The position numbers and the translations under genes are program-made. This document shows positions 1-9,900 of a DNA stretch of 64,000 bases, in pieces (the stretch's first letter is position 1; every line of letters starts with the position of its first letter). This DNA is from Panonychus citri (lineage: Eukaryota > Arthropoda > Arachnida > Trombidiformes > Tetranychidae): the NCBI RefSeq assembly GCF_014898815.1, contig NW_026515549.1:186001-250000 (forward strand), written 5' to 3'. Below the pieces are notes generated by a model. The model saw only the letters and a list, made by a program, of their open reading frames with translations. It had not been told where the DNA came from and searched no databases.

Positions 1-365
1 TTCTTTATTCACAATTGAGCTTTATATGATCAATAAAGAAGCTGAGCAATTAAGTTAATCATAAGGGCCTGATGAAGGTTAATCTGAACCCAATTTAAAA
101 TGGTCAATAGATCTTGGTGATAATCAAATTAAATCAATATGACTAAATGGTTACCTGCATAATTATGATTGTGATGATGATGAATTGATACTAATCTGTT
201 GAATTGTATTTACTGACTCGTGGGGATTAATATTGATGGACACCTTTCGTTGATTATATTGACACGTATCTGTGTTAACTACAAATTGTGTCCTTGTAAC
301 ATCAACACTCTCATTCAATTAGGTAATCATTGATTTACAATCAATTTAATTTTCTCCTCTAATAG
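1..365 (+). other. Intron of the lysozyme gene (5' exons lie outside the window)
   Basis: AT-rich non-coding sequence ending in a pyrimidine-rich acceptor (ttttctcctctaatag) immediately before the lysozyme exon. No segment resembling the upstream lysozyme exons (the Glu35/Asp52 region) is seen, so the first part of the gene lies left of the window. Confidence 0.6.
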
Positions 366-761
366 ATAAATAGTCGATATTGGTGTGGACCTCCCAACGA
401 TATAAACGTTTGTGCAATTAATTGCGCTGATTTGGCTGATGACGATATAACAGATGATATTAATTGTGTTCGCAAAATTTACCAAGTTCATGGGTTCGAT
501 GCTTGGGTAGCGTGGAGATATAAGTGCAAAGGACGAAATCTCAAAAAGTACTTAAAGGATTGTTCGAATATCCAATGGACGAAACCGTACAACGTGATAA
601 ATAAATTGCTGATTGAAACTGAGAAAAGTTTGCAAACGGTCTCATCAACACACCGCAAGTCAAGCGCTATTGATAATCAGCTCGCTTCTTTCGCTTTACA
701 AGAGGTTACTAATTATCTGAATAATGTTCTAGAGACTATGAAATATTATCTCCAATTCTGA
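366..761 (+). CDS. C-type lysozyme, 3' terminal exon (partial gene) with a long C-terminal extension
   Basis: The exon opens after an acceptor at 364-365 with INSRYWCGPP and continues with CAINCADLADDDITDDINC and KIYQVHGFDAWVAW. This is the C-terminal half of the glycoside hydrolase family 22 (c-type lysozyme) fold. Six of the eight canonical cysteines are present in the right order (equivalents of Cys64, 76, 80, 94, 115 and 127). The catalytic Glu35 and Asp52 would lie in exons outside the window, so activity cannot be judged. After the last conserved Cys (LKKYLKDC) an ordinary c-type lysozyme ends; here about 65 more residues follow. They are rich in polar and helix-forming residues, have no cysteine, and run to the TGA at 759-761. 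The gene converges on CWF19L1. Secretion and muramidase activity are known for the family, not shown here. Confidence 0.85.
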   Translation: MNSRYWCGPPNDINVCAINCADLADDDITDDINCVRKIYQVHGFDAWVAWRYKCKGRNLKKYLKDCSNIQWTKPYNVINKLLIETEKSLQTVSSTHRKSSAIDNQLASFALQEVTNYLNNVLETMKYYLQF

Positions 762-1095
762 TATGTTTTTTTGTGAATCATAATAAGTTGATTAAAAAGT
801 CACTTGCTATGAGCCAACTCTCTCTCTCTCACTCTTTTGGTTTCAATTTAATGAAAATTGCACTTTTAGTAAGATCTTAAAATGAAAGTTCTTTGTCATT
901 GTTTGTAATGATGTTTGCGATATGAGAAAGTTATATAAAAGGATATCAGAGCTGCTATTTATTGAGAACTTGGCGGTGACGAAAAAGTTGAGTAAAGATC
1001 GGAATGACTGGAATCATTTCAGTTGTTCTGGTGACTATCATTCCATTTGAAGTTATGAATTAGACTCAGAAAAGTTTGATGAGAGTCCAAAAAAG
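762..1095. other. Intergenic region between convergent lysozyme and CWF19L1
   Basis: AT-rich sequence between two 3' ends, with a short CT run near 820-835. No gene is seen. Confidence 0.5.
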
Positions 1096-2953
1096 TTATT
1101 CCAAAGTGAAATCAAAAGGTTTGAATGATTCACGAAATGTTTTCGTCTCTTCGGTTTCCTCTTCCTTTGATATCGAGCAATTCTTCCAATCTACACGGTT
1201 CGGAATGTTAAGAATCTTTGGATCAGCTAATAGTTCTCTACCGAATTGGATTGGAAAATGATTATCTTGACCTTTTCCTTGATTCCCGTCAGCGTTTCTT
1301 TCTAGTCTCTTAATTTGCGTGTACATTTTGACTTTAATATCCGGAATCTCAATATAAAAATAAGGTAATCCAGGGGAAAGTACATCTTTCAGCTCCATTT
1401 CAACAGGTATTGGCTTCAGACTGAATCCTTTTGATCCGCTTAACTCAATTAAACTTTCTTCAATTGATTGAGTAATATTCTTGGGCACTGGTATAGCTTG
1501 TAATTGAAAATGGTAAGTGCGAAAGTTGCGCTCAAAGAAAATTGGAACACAGTCTTTGGTACAATAATAATCACCGATTGCTTTTTTGAATCTCTCCACT
1601 TCACTAACCAGCTCTTTGTTGTTTGATGATTCCAAAAATGATCTAAAAAGATAAAATGATTAGAAATTAAAATATTGACGAATCGATAAAGAAATTAGCT
1701 ACTTGCCGATAATGAGCTACAGGTAAAATAAGACAATGGCCATCCACTAAACCGCCTTTGGGTAATGCGAGGTAGCACAAATCGCCGATACTAACGATAA
1801 GATGCTTCTCCACGTCAGGACTTGCTAAACAAAACCAGCATTTAATTTGGGACTGTTGTCTATCATCCTGGAATCGCTTATTCTGTCGATCTCCATCGTC
1901 TAAGTTCTGTCGAGGTTGATGGTTTTGGTTTTGGTTCCTTTGAAAATTGTCATGTTGCCGTCGTGTGCCTTTTCGTTGGTAAGTTTGTTGGTCACTTTCC
2001 TGGTAACTTGCATCATAGAAAAATTGATCTTTACTAATGGCTGTTTGTTGCTCAGACCAATCATCAGAGAACGAGTATGGACGTTCAGTCGTTCCTTCCG
2101 GTTGTTTGACCAATTCTTTTCTTTCCACTTGATTACTTGGCGAAATGTTGAAAGCATAGAGCCATTTAGATTTATGAACATTGCCAACAGAAGCTAAACT
2201 GTAAAAACGCGTTGCTTGTCTTTGGGATTCTTGCAGAACAACGTGGTTACGATAAGGTCGCCTTTCGGTGAAGTATTGACCAGCGGCAAAGTGATATCTT
2301 GGTTTCAAATGATAAGCAAGTCTGAGAAAGAAGTTGAAAATTGTGTTAGAAAGTCACATTACAATTAAAACAATCGTTTACCTCGAAATAAGTTCAGATC
2401 CTTCATCAGAAACTGTTTTCATCTCTGGTGGAATAAAATCAAGATATTTAATGAAATTTGATGGAGAGTGAGAGGTGATGAGCACATCAATCGGCGAAGA
2501 TGAGCTTTCGGTCAATTGCACCAAATTACGAACATCATCTTTAGTATATGTTATGTTTGACACTTGTTCTGATTCTTTTCCACTTAAATAAGCAATTCGA
2601 AGTCCAGAGCTACCGGTAAGAACGCCTTTTCTACCAAGAAAAGTGATTCCTTCCGTTATTTCAAAGCCATTTTCGAAACTTGATTGATCATCTTCTTTGT
2701 TTCTATAATAAAGAGCTTGAGAGGATGATTGTGGACCCAGAATATAAATAGGAATCTGTGGAATACTCAGTTCTTTTCGTTTAATTTGATCGACCCAATC
2801 TTGATTCTCTTCCGAGTTATCAGAGAAAAAAGAACCAACCACTAGAATCATATCGAATGGCCCATTCTTTTTATTGACCTTATTTATCCTTTCAAAGAAA
2901 AGGGCATGTCTGCCATTCACTGGCCCACTGGCAAGTATTTTGAGAGTTGACAT
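1096..2953 (-). CDS. CWF19L1: CWF19-like protein 1 (CWF19L1/Drn1 family)
   Basis: Three coding exons on the minus strand: 2953-2382, 2321-1707 and 1642-1096, giving about 577 aa (human protein 538 aa). Exon 1 is the metallophosphatase-like N-terminal domain (KILASGPVNGRHALFFERIN, LGRKGVLTGSSGLRIAYLSG). Exon 2 has PRYHFAAGQYFTERRPYRNH and then the CwfJ C-terminal domain 1 with CWFCLASPDVEKHLIVSIGD and the HIT-like GHCLILPVAHY. Exon 3 has FFERNFRTYHFQLQAIPVP and FPIQFGRELLADPKILNIP, ending PFDFTLE. The family acts around the spliceosome and debranching; Drn1 assists Dbr1 in yeast. The second intron only keeps frame if it uses a GC donor (cg|gcaagt at 1706), giving a split CGA codon. A 5'UTR intron (about 3009-3140) is likely from tttcttttgcag and ctg|gtaagt. 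The gene is divergent from YKT6. Confidence 0.93.
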
Positions 2954-3399
2954 AATTTACAAAGGGAAAGAGATCACAAGAAACAGCTGATTCACCGGAT
3001 CCAATCTGCAAAAGAAATTTTTCTGTAATTAATGCAAATTGATTCAAGATGTATCACAATAAAAACCAAAGAACCACAGTTGTTATTAGGATATAAACAG
3101 AATAAAAAGTTTCAAGAGAATAAGATGAGAGCCACTTACCAGGAACAAATTGTTGGTCCTAAAAAGGAGATTAATTAGAGAAATTATTTAGTAACGATTA
3201 TTACAAATACGAAAGAGTAAAAGAACAGACAATTTGCCCGCTATGAGAAGAGACTTTCTTTCATTGATTAACAGATGTCATGTTCCATGTGACAACTCAG
3301 CTGATTGAGAAAAAATTTTGCTTTTATAAGAAATTTAGTCTATTTTTTTGTAAGCATATTTTTCTTTTTGATTGAAATTAATTCCATTTCAGTTGAATT
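2954..3399. promoter_or_regulatory. Divergent promoter region between CWF19L1 and YKT6
   Basis: About 450 bp separate the two start codons. The left part carries the CWF19L1 5'UTR intron on the minus strand. The right part, up to 3399, is T-rich sequence just upstream of the YKT6 ATG. No clear TATA box was recognised. Shared promoter use is inferred from the head-to-head arrangement. Confidence 0.4.
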
Positions 3400-4323
3400 A
3401 TGGTTAAATTATATTTTATTTCAGTGATTTATAAACACGATAAGAACTCAACTATTCTCAAATCATGTTCAGATTTGAGTTCCTTTGGGTACTTTCAGAA
3501 GAAAAGGTAAACTTGTTATTGTGTCTCTTTCCATTTGGCCTTCATACTGTCATTTACTATACTTTTAAATTGCCACCGAATCATTTTGCTTATTTATCTC
3601 TTTTTGTTTTCTTTTTCTAGTGTTGGAGAATTCATGAAATTTACATCAAAAATGATTGTCGATAGGTCTGAAAGAGCTTCTCGATCATCAATTAAGGAAC
3701 AAGGTAAACATATTTCTGAGTCTCTAATGTCAAACGACAAGGTAAATAATTGATGAGGTTTCAAACATCTAACTCAATATTTTCCATTATTCATGATTAC
3801 AGAATATTTATGTCATGTTTATGTGAGAGCTGATAATTTGGCTGCGGTCATCATATCTGACCAAGAATATCCAAATAGAGTGGCCCATACGTTATTGAGT
3901 AAAATCCTTGATGATTTTTCTGCTGCCATTCCAAGTCAGCGATGGACCAGTGCTATGGAAGAGTAAGGACAATCGTCATAATTAACATCTATTGTTCATT
4001 TTCAAACAATATGAACTCTATGTACTCATATAAATCTAATCGCTGTTTGCTTTTCTCTAATATTTTTTAGTTCCATCACTTTTAATGCTCTTGATATTTA
4101 TCTTGTAAAATACCAAAATCCACAAGAAGCTGATGCTATGACAAAACTTCAGAGAGATCTTGATGAGACCAAAATTATTCTACACGAGACCATTTCATCA
4201 CTTTTACAAAGAGGCGAGAAATTGGATGATCTTGTGGCTAAATCCGATGATTTGAGTGCCCAATCAAAAGTATTCTTCAAAACTGCCCGCAAAACTAATC
4301 AATGTTGTCAATATTATCCATAA
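3400..4323 (+). CDS. YKT6: Synaptobrevin homolog YKT6 (R-SNARE)
   Basis: Four exons, 3400-3506, 3621-3703, 3803-3962 and 4071-4323, all with GT-AG introns in compatible phases, encode about 200 aa (human 198). Exon 1 starts MVKLYFISVIYKHDK and ends QKK; exons 1-3 form the longin domain (VGEFMKF, YLCHVYVRADNLAAVIISD). Exon 4 is the R-SNARE helix with LDETKIILHETISSLLQRGE, where the zero-layer Arg is the R of LLQRGE. YKT6 mediates fusion in Golgi, endosome and autophagosome traffic and cycles on membranes by dual lipidation of two C-terminal cysteines. Here the protein ends NQCCQYYP. Both cysteines are present, but the second is five residues from the end (C-Q-Y-Y-P) rather than in a four-residue CAAX box. 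The gene is followed in the same orientation by POLD2. Confidence 0.95.
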
Positions 4324-4949
4324 ATGAGTGTTAATTAACCTGTTGCTGATCATTTCTATGGAAAAAGTTACCTTTGTGTCGATTTATTCAAACTCATTTT
4401 TCTATCTAAACTTAACCATCGAATTATTTGTTCAGAGTTGGCTTTAGAAAACCTATTTTAGCATTGATTTGTTTTAAACTTTTCCCTATTTCTCTCAGTT
4501 GACCCCATTTGATATCATTCCTTTTCTGCTCAACATGTGGTTGTTTACATATTAATGTTTACCTAAAAATCAAATTACACTTTAAGAGCTCTAATCATAA
4601 TCATGAGAAATCAAAACCTCATTTTAATCAATTTAAATATTTACAATTTATATCACTTTCCATCTTACCCTTTTTTTCCTTCGTATTCCATGCAAACCCA
4701 GTGAAAATCAAGAAAATTCAATTTAATCTCCACACGAAACCATTTCGTCCATTGACCAGTAGAATTTGAATTTACAAATGAGACGCCTTTTCGCTTGAAA
4801 TGTTCCCATTGGCTTGTGCTCTTTATGCTTTTCTCGTTCGCCTCAAGTACAAAAGCATAAAGCGGGTAAATGAAGGTAAACAAAAATCTGCTTCTTCACA
4901 ATTGTTGTTGTTTTTGTTTGTGATCGATTTGTGTTATTTTCTAATAATT
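4324..4949 (+). other. YKT6 3' flank and POLD2 5' region
   Basis: Non-coding AT-rich sequence. A reading frame open from 4800 runs in phase into POLD2, but its residues (polyleucine and phenylalanine-rich) do not match the family. The aatgaag|gtaaac at about 4870-4880 could be a 5'UTR donor. The POLD2 start is therefore placed at 4950. Confidence 0.4.
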
Positions 4950-6304
4950 ATGACTAATGACTCGAATCAAAGTGATCTTCATGTGAAAAGAAGTCGAGTT
5001 GAGTATCAGGATCTATGTGATATTTTCAGAGTTAAAGTGAAACAGTTTTCGGCTCAATATTTCCCATTCTATTTGGCCCGATTGAGGACGATTAGACCTT
5101 TGGTTCTCAAGTCTATTGAATCAACTTGGGGCGATGGGGCTAAGGTCGTTAAAATGAGCGAGTTGGTCGATCACGTTGATCAGAAGGTGATCATAACTGG
5201 AGTCTTATTCAAGAATATGGCAAAGCAGCCAACTATTTTGAAGGAAATCGCTTCTGAGGAAAACCAAGACGCTTTACCTTTGACCCAACAAGATAATTAT
5301 ATCGACGATGCTGATTACCTGATGCTTCAGGACGAAAATGAATGTGTTAAACTACATGGAAAATTATCCGTTGATTCTCATGTAACTGGTGTTGTAATTG
5401 GACTAATGGGATTCGCAAGCGATGAAGGCAACGAATTCTCTGTCGAAGATTATTGTTACCCTATGTTACCAGATCCTTGGTCGAAATGTCCCAATTCCAA
5501 CGAGGATAAATACGTTCTTCTTGTTTCTGGGCTTGGTTTCAGTCGTAATTTGTCTTCCAAATTGAAATCTTCTCTTGATTTATTGTCCGATTATTTGGTT
5601 GGTCTATTGGATCCTGAAGAAGATGATAGAAAGCCCGCTAGAATAATTCGTCTTATTATTGTTGGTAATTTAATTGGAGAAAATGTTCGTGCTGAGGAAG
5701 AGGCCAAAGATGAGACATTGAAAAAGCCTTGGTTGAGAAAATCGAAACCATTTACTGTGGAAATCATGTCAGCAATTGATGATTATCTTGTAGAATTAGG
5801 GAAAAGCATTGAAATTGAAATCATGCCTGGTTACACTGATGTTACCAATTCATCTCTCCCCAACAGCCAATTCATCCTTCCATTTTGCCCCGAAGCAGTG
5901 TTTGTTCAGCAATAAGGTCAGTTACCAATCCTTATGTTGGTTCATTTGACTCTCGTCTCTTTATTGGAAATTCTGGCCAACCAATTGACAATATTCGCCA
6001 ATTCAGTGATTTAAAAGACTCAATTGAAATCATGGAGAAAACTATTCATTGGTCTCACATGGCACCGACAGCTCCAGATACACTTCAGAGTTACACTTAC
6101 CAAGATAATGATCCCTTCGTTTTCAAACAATTACCTGATGTTTATTTCACTGGAAACCAAGAAAAATTTTCAACTTGTATCAGACAATTTGGTTCGAAAA
6201 GTATTCGACTCGTATCTTTGCCTAAATTTGAAAAATCTTTTGCCGGAGCTCTTGTTAATCTAAAAGATCTGAGTTGTGACTTAGTTTCTTTCAACAAACT
6301 ATGA
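4950..6304 (+). CDS. POLD2: DNA polymerase delta subunit 2 (p50/POLD2), with a one-base frameshift
   Basis: An intronless gene of about 451 codons (human 469 aa). The start MTNDSNQSDLHVKR at 4950 gives a family-like N-terminus (QYFPFYLARL and IRPLV). An OB-fold region (QKVIITGVLFKNMAKQP) follows, then the inactive phosphodiesterase-like domain (KYVLLVSGLGF, IRLIIVGNLIGE, IEIEIMPGYTD). The first frame runs to a stop at 5915. Homology continues one frame back from about 5885: SVTNPYVGSFDSRLFIGNSG, then APDTLQSYTYQDNDPFVF and DVYFTGNQ. The junction falls at the C4 run of ttttgccccgaagc (about 5882-5893). One base missing there explains everything without loss of aligned residues. No intron of plausible size bridges it. 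As the accessory B-subunit of Pol delta this gene is essential, so a sequencing indel is likelier than a true lesion. Confidence 0.92.
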
Positions 6305-6738
6305 AAGATTCTTCATCCCAATGACAATTGATGCCAATCTATTTTCATCATCCTGTCCGATTAACTCATATTATTAATCAAGTGAACAATATAATTATCT
6401 GTTGATTGACACAATCAACAATTGAATAATCAACTCGGTTTACTCATCCATTCGCTATATTCATCAATAACTCTCACTTATGCTCTGATTAATTGGTCTT
6501 TAGGATCCTTTTTATTCAAATCAATTTCTTTATTTTTTGATTTAATTTTCTAAAACATTTTCGATTCTTCTATTTTCAGGTCATCTCGAGTTTTCTCAAT
6601 ATCAACTATTAGACGGAATTTGTTATTTCTTTGTCAATCTTAATAAATTGGTATCATCTATAATTTTGTTTATTCTGAGCATTTAATTAATGTCTCACAC
6701 GTTTGACGATTAATCTGTCAAGTTAAACGAATGCTTAA
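6305..6738. other. POLD2 3' flank
   Basis: AT-rich sequence without recognisable coding content. Confidence 0.4.
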
Positions 6739-6980
6739 TTAATCCTTTTCAATAAGCCCAAAGAAACCTTTCCAAGTGATGAAAGTGATCATTGCACCAA
6801 TGAAGCCTCCAACTATTAATGGAAACAAATTAGCCACAAATGGAAACTGTTAATTATGATAACATAATAATCGACAAATAGAATCAATAATGATGTTAAT
6901 TAAATCAATGGGTAATTTATCATGAAACTAATTCTTTAACCACAAACTGGATACATTTTTTGCTTGGCAAAGGAAAACAT
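6739..6980 (-). CDS. Possible small single-pass membrane protein (two exons, about 46 aa)
   Basis: Not recognised as a known family. On the minus strand a 35-codon segment (6846-6739) reads FPFVANLFPLIVGGFIGAMI and then TFITWKGFFGLIEKD, followed by TAA. It is one hydrophobic span with small-residue (G/A) spacing and a charged tail. It lacks its own Met but is preceded by an acceptor (attaacag). An upstream ATG at 6980 gives MFSFAKQKMYP, ending at a possible donor (cca|gtttgt at 6947) in phase 0. The assembled product would be about 46 aa, resembling short mitochondrial or ER membrane subunits in size only. A 35-codon open stretch is not rare by chance in AT-rich DNA and the donor is weak, so this is tentative. 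It converges on POLD2. Confidence 0.3.
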
Positions 6981-9900
6981 TTCGAGCTGATTAAGACAAA
7001 GATGTGAAAAAATCATCAATCAATTGTAAATGTAATTATCATGAAGTGAAAAACAAAAAGACTCTCAGCCTTTTCTTAATCATTTGTTTCCCAGATGATT
7101 AACCATAACAAAGTTGATGATTCAAATGATGATCAGAATGATTGTAATAACAATAACCATCATAATGGTAATAATGAAAAGGATAATGATTATTGTAACT
7201 GTTTTTCTTCATTCGCATAAACTTGTAATTGATTAACCTTTTCCCTGTTGACCATCCTCTGGACTCCCATTATCTACTAAAGATGATCATCTTCATCCTC
7301 TTCTTTATCTTCATCTTTCTAGTCCTCATCCTCCCAAATCATATCAAGAAAGTAACCGAGTTACTGGAATAATGTTGATGATTATTATTATAAGGTCTTC
7401 GAAGGTGATGATAAAGATGATAATGATGATTGAATGAAGATGAAGACATGATGAAGATGCGAATGTCAAAGATGAGGATGATTTATGTTCGAGAATAGTA
7501 ATAATTCTCATTTTTATTCGGATTGTCAAAGCAATTTGATTATTGCCTCAAGGAGTTTTGTTCCAATTTCGAAATGAAAATAAAAGAAAAAGAAAACTAT
7601 CAATATGATGATTAGAAAACAGGAGAACGAGAAAAAAGTGGTGGGAGTTGAAAAATGATGAAAATGCTGAAATGAAGGAATTACCAGTGATTCTATTGCA
7701 TAATTTTCCTTTTTCGATGCATAAGTTACATGGAACTTGCTCATGCTCTCACCATTAACATCGACACTTTCATTATTTTGATAATATTAATAATCGACAT
7801 GATGATTGGTTCGATGGTGTGTGAGCTCTTTCCGCCTCAATAAGAATCATTCGTAATAGTAACATTCGTGTCTCTAAATTCAAAGGGTGTTAACACAACG
7901 ATAGTTTTCAGGAAGTCGAGAATATGTTCTAATAGTTTCCGTTGGAATCTGAGACTAATACTTCGATTCAATTGATTAATCATCATCGCCATGCGTATGA
8001 TGATCATCATTTTAAGAATAAAAATCCCTAAAGAATAAACAAGAAAAAGCTGAAAAGGATGAGGATAAATTGTGATTGAAGAACAGGATTTCAGTATTTC
8101 CATAAAAAATAATATTTTTCAATAGAAATAAAAACCGATATTTAAATTTTCATCCAACATCTTTCAACGGTTATTCAAGATGCAGAATTTCACTCTAAAT
8201 ATCAATTCTTGATTCATTCAAATTCATTCATGGTAAACAAATTTTATATTTACTTCTCGATTTCAGGGCAATCAAAGTAATTGAGAATTGCAACCAACTG
8301 AATTCAAAACCCATAGCAAATTCCAAGTGAATTGGAAAAATCTTGATTACCCAAACAAACGACAACAAAAAGTTCAATTGATTTTGCTATTACCTTTTCC
8401 AGAGTAAATCGAAACAGGTTGATAGCAAATTGCTCCAAGTCAAATGTTTACAAAAATCTAATAAAAACCAAACAATTGTTGATCAAGGGACATGATTAAC
8501 TCTCCATGTAACCATCAATTATCAAACCTAATTGGAACTACAAATAAGCTGATTATTACATGTGAGGCTCGATGATTCATTCTGATTGTAACATTGGTAG
8601 ATTATTAATAAGATAAACTTATGAAACGTTCTGTGAATATGATATTTATCAGGTTTGTATGAAAAGAAAAGAAAAATTATTAAAATAATAAGCAAAACGA
8701 GAACGGAAACAGATATTAAATTGCTGGAAGAGGAAGAAGAGGATGATGAAAGACGATAAAATAGATGAAGAAAAGAAGTTGAAAAAGATTAGGAACCAAT
8801 CTAATCGACAGAAAAGTAAAGGTGCTCAAGTGAATATGAATCAAGTTTCGAATAAGGAAAATTGAATATCAAGAGAAAGAATAATTCCAAGTTACTTTTT
8901 GATAAGAAGAGAAAAATAATTCAATAATTGTGGAGTTTTTTTCCATGTAATATATCAAAAAGAATTTTCTGCTTTTTCCCACGAAAACGATGATGACTAA
9001 ATTATAATTCCATGGTTCTGGATTCATACAAGGAAATATTATTTCCTTTATCATATTTCATTCGTCTTCATTTTATATATTTTATCTTTTTTTCATCTTT
9101 TTCCCTCTATTCTCTTACATGTATTTTTATCCTTTCTCTTTCCTCTTTATCTTAATCTTTTTCTCTGCCACTAATACCAACTTCTCAGTAATCTGGATGA
9201 AACTGATAACTTCGCCATTAAGGCTCAATGATTTCTTTTATTATTTTATCACAAATGAGGATTAACAAAGTTACTGGGATGTGATACTTTCTATTAAAGA
9301 TAAAAATTCTCTTTAATTGTGAATGAAGATAAAACTTTTTATGTTAATTAGAATGAGAAAAGACCACAACTTAATATACATATGAGTAAATGCGACTCAT
9401 GAAACTTGAGATTAATTTTGATCATCATGATAATCACTTTTCTCGGATTAAATTTATTCAAATGTTGATAAATTATATTGGCTAAATTTAAATGGTAAAC
9501 CAAATTATCCTTTTCGCTTTTAAGCCATTAAATGATGATAAATTGAATAGTTCAACAATTCCAGCATTTGATAAGAAACGAGAAAAGATATTATCATTTG
9601 AAATTCGAGTAAAGTTCAGCATCTCCATGGTTACCAGAGTTTCGTTGGACTTTTATTTTTCTTTTCTTTTCTTTTTCTTTTTTCATTTTCCCTTGAATCA
9701 TTATATTTTTACCTTATATTGTTTCTTCCTATTGTTTTCATTATTACAATAGGCTGATGATGATTTAGTGAATAACAATTAACTTTTAAGTTCAAAGTAA
9801 ATGCGATTAAGAAGCTAAGTGAATTTAAATGCATCGATTCTGATCAGGAAATTACTTCTAAATGTTAATTGTGAGACAGAAATTAATGTTTACTTCGGTG

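Noticed and set aside
5885..5915. Programmed -1 ribosomal frameshifting in POLD2
   Set aside because: No slippery X XXY YYZ site or downstream structure is evident, and the family is not known to use frameshifting; an indel is simpler.
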